Positions 6,535 through 11,434 of a stretch of DNA of 11,434 bases are shown one piece after another. The DNA lies in NCBI GenBank assembly GCA_006226555.1, contig SBGS01000157.1:1-11434 (forward strand), given 5' to 3'. The first letter of the stretch is position 1; each line of letters starts with the position of its first letter. The DNA is from Bacteroidota bacterium. GTDB lineage: Bacteria > Bacteroidota > Bacteroidia > Flavobacteriales_D > Crocinitomicaceae. The translations under genes and the position numbers were made by a program. Below the pieces are notes generated by a model. The model had not been told where the DNA came from, ran no database searches, and saw nothing but the letters and a program-made list of their open reading frames with translations.

Positions 6535-8247
6535 ATGAAAATAGAAAGACCAAAAAGAAAGTTTTTACCGCAGGAGCTCGTAATTGACAGCTGGGAGAAA
6601 TTATCAGGATTTTTTGATGACCTCGAGAAAAGATCAATTGAAACTTCCAATGAATTTGAAAAATGGATGTCAGACATCAGTGAACTTGAAGCAGTTCTTG
6701 AGGAAGATCTGGCCTGGCGCTATATCAGAATGACCATAGATACTACAGATGAGAATCTAAGTAGCTCGTATTCCTTTTTTGTCAGTGAGATTCAACCCAA
6801 ACTGGCACCGATCGAGGATCGATTAAATAAAAAGATGATCAATTCTCCATTTGTAACTCAATTGGAGACCGACAAGGCTTATCATATTTTATTCAGAAAA
6901 GTTCGAACCGCCTTGGAGCTGTACAGGGATGAAAATGTTCCTATTCTGGCTGAATTATCAGAGGAAAGTCAACAATATGGATCAATATCTGCTGCCCAAA
7001 GTATTGATCATGACGGCAAGAAATTAACAATGCAGCAAGCCTCTCTCCTACTGAAAAAGCAGGATAGAACATTGCGAGAGGAGGTTTATAACAAGATCGC
7101 TAACAGACGCCGAGAGGACATCAAAAAACTAGACGATCTATTCGATTCGCTTAGAAAGAAACGACATCAGGTGGCTTTAAATGCCGGATTTGAAAATTTC
7201 CGTGACTACAAGATGGTAGCGATGGATCGTTTTGATTATACCGTGGATGATTGTAAAGCATTTCATCAGGCAGTAAAGAAATCAGTAGTTCCTATAGTAA
7301 GACACATGCAGGAAGAACGTCTTCGCAAGTTGGGATTCGAGAAGTTTAAGCCCTGGGATCTCGATGTTGACCCGGAAGGAAAGGAAGCTTTAAAGCCTTT
7401 CTCAACCGGAAAAGAGCTGATCGAAAAGACCGTTGAAATGCTAAATAACATTGATCCATATTTCGCCGAATGCCTGCAAACAATGCAGGAAATGCAACAC
7501 CTTGATCTAGAATCGAAAAGTGGTAAAGCTCCCGGTGGATATAACTATCCTTTATACGAGATCGGTGTTCCCTTTATTTTTATGAATGCCGTAGGTTCTC
7601 AACGTGACTTAGTTACAATGGTGCATGAAGGCGGTCATGCCATTCACTCTTTTTTAAGCCGCGAACTTAAATTGACAGGCTTTAAAAACCTTCCGTCTGA
7701 AGTTGCTGAATTAGCTTCAATGTCCATGGAGCTTATTACTATGGGACATTGGAATCATTTCTATAACTCTGAAGACCACAAGAGAGCACAAAAAGAACAT
7801 TTAGAGGACATCATTCGTATCATGCCGTGGATTGCTCAAGTAGATGAATTTCAGCATTGGATCTATGAAAATCATGATCATTCTGCCGAAGAGAGAAGAG
7901 AAAAATGGTTAGCTCTTTCAAAAGAATATGGAACCGGCTTAACCGATTGGACCGGAAATGAGGATATGCTCGCAAATTCATGGCAGCGTCAGTTGCATAT
8001 TTTTGAGGTTCCATTTTACTATATAGAATATGGTATCGCACAACTTGGGGCACTCGGAATATGGCAAAATTTCTTGCAAGACCCTTCAAAGGCCATAGAG
8101 GACTATAAAGCAGCATTGAGACTGGCTTATACTAAACCAATTCCTGAGATATACGCTACCGCTAACGTGAAATTTGATCTTGGCGAAAGTCGAATTTCGG
8201 ATCTTATGCGATTTGTTGAAGAACAATTAGCGCTTTTGGAACACTAG
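6535..8247 (+). CDS. pepF: M3 family oligoendopeptidase F
   Basis: A 570-residue zinc metallopeptidase without a signal peptide, the expected length for the M3B oligoendopeptidase F group. These enzymes hydrolyse short peptides in the cytoplasm. The zinc-binding HEGGH is at His364-Glu365 to His368 (TMVHEGGHAIHSFLS). Glu392 in PSEVAELASMSMEL sits 24 residues later, where thimet-type enzymes have the third ligand. The conserved FEVPFYYIEYGIAQLGALG segment (490-508) provides the substrate-side tyrosines. The N-terminal MKIERPKRKFLPQEL and LAWRYIRMTIDTT match what I remember of Bacteroidota homologues, supporting the ATG at 6535. That start is only 3 nt past a terminator T run, leaving no room for a promoter or ribosome site between them. 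Expression may therefore rely on a promoter upstream of or inside the hairpin, or on read-through. Confidence 0.95.
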   Translation: MKIERPKRKFLPQELVIDSWEKLSGFFDDLEKRSIETSNEFEKWMSDISELEAVLEEDLAWRYIRMTIDTTDENLSSSYSFFVSEIQPKLAPIEDRLNKKMINSPFVTQLETDKAYHILFRKVRTALELYRDENVPILAELSEESQQYGSISAAQSIDHDGKKLTMQQASLLLKKQDRTLREEVYNKIANRRREDIKKLDDLFDSLRKKRHQVALNAGFENFRDYKMVAMDRFDYTVDDCKAFHQAVKKSVVPIVRHMQEERLRKLGFEKFKPWDLDVDPEGKEALKPFSTGKELIEKTVEMLNNIDPYFAECLQTMQEMQHLDLESKSGKAPGGYNYPLYEIGVPFIFMNAVGSQRDLVTMVHEGGHAIHSFLSRELKLTGFKNLPSEVAELASMSMELITMGHWNHFYNSEDHKRAQKEHLEDIIRIMPWIAQVDEFQHWIYENHDHSAEERREKWLALSKEYGTGLTDWTGNEDMLANSWQRQLHIFEVPFYYIEYGIAQLGALGIWQNFLQDPSKAIEDYKAALRLAYTKPIPEIYATANVKFDLGESRISDLMRFVEEQLALLEH

Positions 8248-8250
8248 AAC

Positions 8251-8280
8251 TTGTGTAAAATAAAATTACTGCTATATTTG
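8251..8280 (+). promoter_or_regulatory. Bacteroidota-type promoter of the tRNA-Met gene
   Basis: TTG (8251-8253), a 19-bp spacer and TATATTTG (8273-8280). Both boxes match the TTG / TAnnTTTG consensus exactly and the spacing is ideal. Transcription would begin about 8287, leaving a leader of roughly 22 nt for RNase P to remove before the tRNA 5' end at 8309. It begins 3 bp after the stop codon of pepF. Confidence 0.82.
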
Positions 8281-8308
8281 CACCCGCATTCAACCAACGA
8301 ATGATCAT

Positions 8309-8382
8309 GGCGAGATAGCTCAGTTGGTTAGAGCGCAGGATTCATAACCCTGAGGTCCCGGGTTCAACTCCCGGTCTCGCTA
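8309..8382 (+). tRNA. tRNA-Met (CAT anticodon), no encoded CCA
   Basis: A full cloverleaf is readable. Acceptor GGCGAGA (8309-8315) pairs with TCTCGCT (8375-8381), with a terminal G1-U72 wobble. The D stem is GCTC/GAGC (8318-8321, 8331-8334). The anticodon loop TTCATAA (8341-8347) has anticodon CAT at 8343-8345. The T stem is CCGGG/CCCGG with loop TTCAACT (8363-8369). The discriminator A (8382) is followed by CTA, so CCA must be added enzymatically. Elongator Met is the best reading: the C1-A72 mismatch of initiators is absent, and the 29-31 strand is GGA instead of GGG. A lysidine-type tRNA-Ile (CAU) cannot be strictly excluded. The anticodon stem CAGGA/CCCTG has an A31-C39 mismatch at the loop-closing pair. 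Confidence 0.96.
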
Positions 8383-8420
8383 CTAAAAAAGGAAGTCAGT
8401 TTGGCTTCCTTTTTGTTTTA
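8363..8420 (+). repeat. direct repeat copy A: tRNA-Met T-loop to end plus terminator
   Basis: This segment, running from the T-loop of the tRNA gene through its terminator and the following GTTTTA, is repeated at 8749-8808. The first 22 nt (8363-8384 and 8749-8770) are identical. After that the A run is one longer, the T run is one longer and a single T in the hairpin loop becomes A in the second copy. Confidence 0.95.
8386..8414 (+). terminator. intrinsic terminator of the tRNA-Met gene
   Basis: AAAAAGGAAG (8386-8395) pairs with CTTCCTTTTT (8405-8414) around a 9-nt loop, 3 nt past the tRNA 3' end. A nearly identical second copy lies at 8772-8802. Confidence 0.85.
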
Positions 8421-8428
8421 AATAACCT

Positions 8429-8728
8429 ATGTTTTTCGTCTATATCTTGTTTTCAGAAACGACCGAATCCTTTTATAAAGGAAGCTCCAATAACATACAA
8501 GAACGTATGAAAAGACACAATGCTGGTTACGAAAAATACACATCAAAGGGTATTCCATGGAAATTGGTTTGGTTTACTGAAAAACCAACTAGATCAGAGG
8601 CGATTATACTCGAGAAAAAATTGAAAAATATAGGCTTCCAAAGAACCGTGGAGTTCATATTGAAATATCAGCATGAGGTCCCGGGTCCTGACGAGCTTTT
8701 GATCATTCAAAAGCTGTCAGAATACTGA
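8429..8728 (+). CDS. small GIY-YIG nuclease family protein with tRNA-derived C-terminus
   Basis: A 99-residue stand-alone GIY-YIG domain. The GIY strand is VYILFS (Tyr5), the YIG strand is FYKGSS (Tyr16-Gly18), and ERMKRHNAGY supplies the expected Arg (Arg26) and His30. KYTSKGIPWKLVWF and RSEAIILEKKLK follow the order of the UPF0213/YhbQ-like group, with Glu57 or Glu62 as the probable metal-binding acid. Such proteins are DNA endonucleases or their relatives; the target here is unknown. The C-terminal HEVPG (82-86) is encoded by a 13-nt fragment identical to nt 42-54 of the upstream tRNA-Met. The last residues (PDELLIIQKLSEY) come from a hairpin insertion, and the TGA stop lies in the second hairpin. 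No Shine-Dalgarno or promoter is evident after the tRNA terminator. The domain itself appears intact; only the tail is altered. Confidence 0.88.
   Translation: MFFVYILFSETTESFYKGSSNNIQERMKRHNAGYEKYTSKGIPWKLVWFTEKPTRSEAIILEKKLKNIGFQRTVEFILKYQHEVPGPDELLIIQKLSEY
8674..8686 (+). repeat. tRNA-Met fragment (nt 42-54) inside the GIY-YIG gene
   Basis: TGAGGTCCCGGGT is identical to 8351-8363 of the tRNA gene, covering the end of the anticodon stem, the variable loop and the 5' half of the T stem. Together with copy B, which resumes in the T-loop at 8749-8750, it makes up a contiguous tRNA 3' segment interrupted by the hairpin insert. Confidence 0.85.
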
Positions 8729-8749
8729 CCAACTTAGTTGCGTCAGTAT
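8687..8749 (+). repeat. 63-bp double-hairpin insertion in the T-loop of the duplicated tRNA fragment
   Basis: Two long hairpins directly abut. Hairpin 1 (8688-8720) has 14 base pairs with one bulged G (8693) and a TCAT loop. Hairpin 2 (8721-8750) has a 9-bp outer stem AATACTGAC/GTCAGTATT, a bulged C (8741), a 4-bp inner stem CAAC/GTTG and a TTA loop. CTGAC/GTCAG occurs in both, so alternative pairing between hairpins is possible. The insert splits the tRNA copy between GGGT and TCAAC. Its length is 21 codons, so reading frame is kept on both sides, but it brings in TGA and TAG stops. Confidence 0.85.
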
Positions 8750-8808
8750 TCAACTCCCGGTCTCGCTACTAAAAAAAGGAAGTCAGATTGGCTTCCTTTT
8801 TTGTTTTA
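8749..8808 (+). repeat. direct repeat copy B: second copy of tRNA-Met 3' end plus terminator
   Basis: Copy of 8363-8420 (see copy A). It contains the T-loop, 3' T stem, 3' acceptor strand and discriminator, but no 5' half of a tRNA, so it cannot make a functional tRNA. Its last bases supply the stop codon of the minus-strand glycosyltransferase gene (8806-8808), which marks a close junction between the repeat and that gene. Confidence 0.95.
8772..8802. terminator. duplicated terminator, now between the GIY-YIG and glycosyltransferase genes
   Basis: AAAAAAGGAAG (8772-8782) pairs with CTTCCTTTTTT (8792-8802) around a 9-nt loop. It has A and T tracts on both sides and so can act in both directions, serving the convergent GIY-YIG module and the minus-strand glycosyltransferase gene, which ends 4 bp away. 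Confidence 0.82.
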
Positions 8809-10362
8809 TAAGGATTCGAAATTCAAGATCTCTATTGCTTCGTTCTCACGCAGCATTTCAGGTAGCTCGCCATCAAAGACAACGATTCGCTTACCTTGCA
8901 GTTTTAAGCGTTCAATATCCGATTCGCTTGGAAGTATTGAATAAGCTATGTAATCGGTGTGAAACATGATAGGAATATGTCCGGCGTAAGTATAATTGGC
9001 ATTAAAGAAAACCACTTCTTCCTTTCCATATCTTTTCTCTAAAGAGGACATCGCTTTTAATTCAAACAGCTCCTTTTTTCGCTCCTCTCCCATCCATCCA
9101 ATTTTGTATGTATGGTTTTCTTCGATTTTACTTATATCCATCAGCTGAACCAAAATGAAAATGAGCATGGAAGAACCGATTGTTGTTCTCACGAATTGAT
9201 ATGAACTCAAACATTTCAGGACGCCGTAAAAAGCGAAGATCACGGCAGCTAATGACAAAAGACCATAAATTATTACAACCATTGGAAATCCTGGCATTTT
9301 AGTCTCAGCGTAAGTGTACAGAGAATAAACGATCACAACCGGTGCAATGAACATGGTTCTTTGAAACCAATTCTTTAATCGAATAATTAAAAGTATGAAT
9401 CCAAATAATAGAATGTAAGGCATCAACAGTCCGCCCCCATACATTTTTATCAATCCATCTTTGAGGAAATAAAAACGCTCTTCTCCATGCCCCTCAATAA
9501 CTTCGTTGAGATGTCGAGATATCATCTCAAATTCGTGACCGGCTTCTGCGGGAAATCGACTGAAGATATAAAACTGCCATGGCAGAAACACAAGAAAACT
9601 GATGAATAGTCCTTGAAAAACCGGTATGTAAAGTCGCCAATTGAACCTGGATCTTTCAGAAAGAAAGATTGAAATAAACCATGATGGATAGATCAACAAA
9701 CCTAGTAGCCATTTTACAAGCACTGCACCCCCTGAAAAAAGTCCGATCAACAAGATCCATCTTCTATCACCTGAACGTCGGTATTCCCAAAAGCTCCAGA
9801 AAGAAGCGGTAACATAGAACAAAAAGGCTAGATCGTTATGATCCGTTGAATACTTGGCAGCCAAAATTTCCAAAGGAAAATGTGCAACAGCAAATAACAA
9901 AGCTGCTATGAAGCCGATACGGTCATTTAAAGCGATCTTACCGATACGATAAATAAAAACGGAAATGAGGGCATGCATGAGAATACTTGGTAATCTGAGT
10001 GCCAACACATTCGCCCCAAACAATTTAAATGACAGAGCTATCTGCCATAAGAATAAGGGCTGCTTATGAACCCATATGTAATTTGCCGTCCAGTTTTCAA
10101 TATCGTAATCAAGCAACGCATCAGGATATAAGGTAGGACGGAATGGATCATGCATCATGTTCTTCGCTACCAAAGCATGAAATTGTTCATCCCATAAATT
10201 CAAAAAGGGATCAAGTGTTGCCATCGTATATCCCAAAACACAGGATCCTACAAATATCAAGGCAACGGCAATTGTCCTTTTTGTCCGAAATAATAAAATC
10301 CCAGAGACAAAGATCAAAACTGTGACGAGCAATAATATTTGAGTGGTTTGATCAAAAAACAT
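8806..10362 (-). CDS. GT39/ArnT-type membrane glycosyltransferase (PMT_2 superfamily)
   Basis: A 518-residue polytopic membrane protein with roughly 11-12 predicted helices (for example 6-26, 31-47, 125-145, 178-195, 203-232, 245-266, 312-328, 336-352, 358-382 and 394-410). The first large periplasmic loop carries the acidic motif in NLWDEQFHALVAKNM (58-69), corresponding to the catalytic Asp/Glu of GT39/GT83 enzymes. HKQPLFLWQIALSFKLFG (99-116) and the ALRLPS segment (121-126) are also typical. Relatives transfer sugars or aminoarabinose from undecaprenyl-phosphate carriers to lipid A, proteins or glycans on the outer face of the inner membrane. Donor and acceptor here are unknown. The C-terminal 110 residues after the last helix form a small soluble periplasmic-type domain. 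The gene is convergent with the tRNA/GIY-YIG module and its stop lies in the duplicated repeat. Confidence 0.88.
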   Translation of the reverse strand: MFFDQTTQILLLVTVLIFVSGILLFRTKRTIAVALIFVGSCVLGYTMATLDPFLNLWDEQFHALVAKNMMHDPFRPTLYPDALLDYDIENWTANYIWVHKQPLFLWQIALSFKLFGANVLALRLPSILMHALISVFIYRIGKIALNDRIGFIAALLFAVAHFPLEILAAKYSTDHNDLAFLFYVTASFWSFWEYRRSGDRRWILLIGLFSGGAVLVKWLLGLLIYPSWFISIFLSERSRFNWRLYIPVFQGLFISFLVFLPWQFYIFSRFPAEAGHEFEMISRHLNEVIEGHGEERFYFLKDGLIKMYGGGLLMPYILLFGFILLIIRLKNWFQRTMFIAPVVIVYSLYTYAETKMPGFPMVVIIYGLLSLAAVIFAFYGVLKCLSSYQFVRTTIGSSMLIFILVQLMDISKIEENHTYKIGWMGEERKKELFELKAMSSLEKRYGKEEVVFFNANYTYAGHIPIMFHTDYIAYSILPSESDIERLKLQGKRIVVFDGELPEMLRENEAIEILNFESL

Positions 10363-10396
10363 TTATCTGCATTTAGACTTGAATATATGTCTGATG

Positions 10397-10404
10397 CAAA
10401 ACTA
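10397..10404 (-). promoter_or_regulatory. candidate -7 box for the glycosyltransferase gene
   Basis: On the minus strand TAGTTTTG matches TAnnTTTG exactly, 34 nt before the ATG at 10362. No TTG or TTTG is seen at the proper distance upstream, so only half of the promoter is supported. Confidence 0.4.
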
Positions 10405-10454
10405 TCTTTTTAGATCGAATTTGTATATTGCGGGATTAAAAACCACGAAGTAAG

Positions 10455-10841
10455 ATGGATAAAGAAAAGTTTGAACTCGAATACCTTCTAAAAACCTCCA
10501 CAAAGGTTCTTGAAAATATGCTTAGCACACCGAGTGGATTAAGTGAATGGTTTGCAGATGATGTGAATATCAAGGATGATGTTTACACATTTTTCTGGGA
10601 TGGTAGCGAAGAGCAAGCAAGACGTCTTACCAAGAAAATGAGTGGGAAAATGAAGTTTCAGTGGCTCGAGGATGAAGAAGAAGGTAAAGACTGCTACTTT
10701 GAGATGAGCTACGAAGTTGATCCTATGACAAAGTCTGTAATTCTTAGAATAACTGATTTTGCTGAACCTGATGAGATCGAAGAAGCAAAACTTCTATGGG
10801 AGCAACAAGTAAATGATCTGAAAAGAACACTTGGCGCTTAA
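10455..10841 (+). CDS. START-like domain protein (Bacteroidota conserved, 128 aa)
   Basis: The protein opens MDKEKFELEYLLKTSTKVLE, followed by MLSTPSGLSEWFADDVNIK, FFWDGSEEQARRL, FQWLEDEEEGKDCYFEM and a C-terminal helix EEAKLLWEQQVNDLKRTLGA. The helix-grip order, with the L-x-x-WF signature after the first helix and the long C-terminal helix, is that of the START/Bet v1 (AHSA1-like) superfamily, and this short version is common in Bacteroidota. There is no signal peptide, so it is cytoplasmic. The fold binds hydrophobic ligands or proteins; no ligand is known for this group. The next gene, an LptF/LptG-type permease, starts 51 bp later on the same strand with no terminator between them, so the two are probably co-transcribed. 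TATATTGC at 10424-10431 is a poor promoter candidate. Confidence 0.85.
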   Translation: MDKEKFELEYLLKTSTKVLENMLSTPSGLSEWFADDVNIKDDVYTFFWDGSEEQARRLTKKMSGKMKFQWLEDEEEGKDCYFEMSYEVDPMTKSVILRITDFAEPDEIEEAKLLWEQQVNDLKRTLGA

Positions 10842-10892
10842 TCAATATTTCCTGAATAAACACGTTCTTTGTACGGTAAACCCGTAACCATC

Positions 10893-11434
10893 TTGAAACG
10901 ATTATACGTTTTTAGCATACGTTCATTTGCCGGTCCCTTCTTGGTGACGTTCTTTATCTCCATGTTCATGCTGATCATGCAGTTCTTTTGGGTATATATT
11001 GACGACCTGATGGGGAAAGGACTATCAGTTTGGGTTATACTGGAATTGCTTTTCTACGTTTCAGCAAGTTTGATCCCTCTTGCCCTTCCTTTGGCGATTC
11101 TCCTCTCCTCTATTATGACATTTGGAAATCTGGCGGAGAACAATGAATTAACTGCTCTTAAATCCAGTGGACTGTCTCTTTACAGAATACTACGACCGCT
11201 CACTACTGTTGTCATAATCATTGCAATTGCCACATTTTATTTTGCAAATTATGTTATTCCAATAGCCAATTTCAAATGGCATTCGTTGATCTATGATATA
11301 CAAAACACGAAGATCGCGAACATCATTACTCCAGGTGTGTATTCGAAAGAGCTCGATGGGTATGCAATAAAGGTAGATGACGCTAAAGGTAACGAGTTGG
11401 AAGGAATCATTATCCATGATAAAACATCTCCCAC
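10893..11434 (+). CDS. LptF/LptG family permease (YjgP/YjgQ), partial, C-terminus off the right edge
   Basis: An open frame from 10860 to the window end; 180 residues are visible from a TTG start at 10893. The opening KRLYVFSIRSFAGPFLVTFF, the MQFFWVYIDDLMGKGLS segment, a helix ending IPLALPLAILLSSIMTFGNL, and ENNELTALKSSGLSLYRIL are strongly characteristic of the Bacteroidota LptF/LptG permeases. These form the membrane part of the LptB2FG ABC transporter, which extracts lipopolysaccharide from the inner membrane and drives it to the outer membrane. Two or three helices and the beginning of the periplasmic jelly-roll domain (from about NTKIANIITPGVYSKELDGY) are present. There is no ATG near the expected N-terminus. 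TTG at 10893 fits the family start, and TTG at 10869 would add eight residues. Whether it is LptF or LptG cannot be decided here. Confidence 0.9.
   Translation, partial: MKRLYVFSIRSFAGPFLVTFFISMFMLIMQFFWVYIDDLMGKGLSVWVILELLFYVSASLIPLALPLAILLSSIMTFGNLAENNELTALKSSGLSLYRILRPLTTVVIIIAIATFYFANYVIPIANFKWHSLIYDIQNTKIANIITPGVYSKELDGYAIKVDDAKGNELEGIIIHDKTSP

Larger units (their letters stand above)
8421..8808 (+). mobile_element. putative tRNA-associated GIY-YIG mini-element (partial tRNA duplication plus nuclease gene)
   Basis: Between the tRNA terminator and a second copy of the tRNA 3' end and terminator lies a single nuclease ORF. The layout is the footprint of an element that targets a tRNA gene and restores its 3' end: complete tRNA, cargo, then a duplicated 3' fragment. 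There is no integrase. The only candidate enzyme is the GIY-YIG nuclease, so a homing-like, break-driven mechanism is inferred, not shown. The unit as drawn includes the tRNA nt 42-54 fragment (8674-8686), the double hairpin (8687-8749) and copy B (8749-8808). Exact limits are uncertain. Confidence 0.45.

Noticed and set aside
6297..6587. 96-residue Lys/Arg/Leu-rich ORF overlapping the end of DUF5606
   Set aside because: It is an out-of-frame shadow of the Lys/Ala tail, produced by A-rich codons, and runs through the terminator.
8429..8728. UvrC-type repair nuclease function for the GIY-YIG protein
   Set aside because: It has only the small GIY-YIG domain, without the UvrB-binding, RNase H-like or HhH domains of UvrC.
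8687..8749. integron attC site
   Set aside because: The fold is a double hairpin without the GTTRRRY/RYYYAAC core pair in the right places, and no integron integrase is present.
8749..8782. a second tRNA gene
   Set aside because: Only the T-loop, 3' T stem and 3' acceptor strand are present. There is no 5' acceptor, D arm or anticodon arm next to it.
8738..8944. 68-residue plus-strand ORF downstream of the GIY-YIG gene, as a separate gene
   Set aside because: It begins at a TTG inside the second hairpin, reads through the tRNA 3' copy and terminator, and then runs antisense to the glycosyltransferase C-terminus. It is better seen as the former continuation of the GIY-YIG frame.

Overview
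The window looks like chromosomal DNA of a marine- or freshwater-type Bacteroidota, probably Flavobacteriales or a close relative. The evidence is an AT-rich composition, a Por/T9SS-type C-terminal sorting domain on a secreted protease, Bacteroidota-restricted families (DUF5606, the START-like 128-residue protein), promoters of the TTG-N19..22-TAnnTTTG type, and a tRNA gene without an encoded CCA end. The genus cannot be named from the sequence.

Layout. Positions 1-466 carry two small membrane-protein genes on the minus strand: a DUF2306-like protein running off the left edge and a YgaP-like (DUF2892) protein. At 643-1296 is a TalC/FSA-family transaldolase, whose stop codon overlaps tail-to-tail with a secreted SnoaL-like protein gene (1293-1760, minus). 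A strong hairpin terminator (1775-1802) separates that gene from a periplasmic-type subtilisin (1821-3431, minus). A second, larger subtilisin with a T9SS sorting domain (3551-5881, plus) diverges from it. Next come a DUF5606 protein with a histone-H1-like Lys/Ala tail (5924-6487), a UUCG-loop terminator, and an M3 oligoendopeptidase F (6535-8247).

The most unusual part is 8273-8808. A CAU-anticodon tRNA gene (Met) with a near-consensus promoter and its own terminator is followed by a small GIY-YIG nuclease gene. After that the 3' part of the same tRNA plus its terminator appears again. The repeated tRNA piece is split in its T-loop by about 63 bp that fold into two abutting long hairpins. 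The nuclease reading frame runs through the first tRNA fragment and stops inside the second hairpin. Without the 63 bp the same frame would continue through the tRNA fragment as protein. I read this as a small tRNA-targeting mobile module, or its remnant, further invaded by a palindromic element.

The right end holds a membrane glycosyltransferase of the GT39/ArnT type (8806-10362, minus) and, divergently, a START-like protein (10455-10841) followed by the beginning of an LptF/LptG-type permease, which is cut by the window edge. Apart from the shared protease theme (two S8 enzymes and one M3 peptidase) the genes look like ordinary housekeeping and envelope genes and do not form an obvious single pathway. 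No CRISPR array, insertion sequence transposase or integrase is visible.
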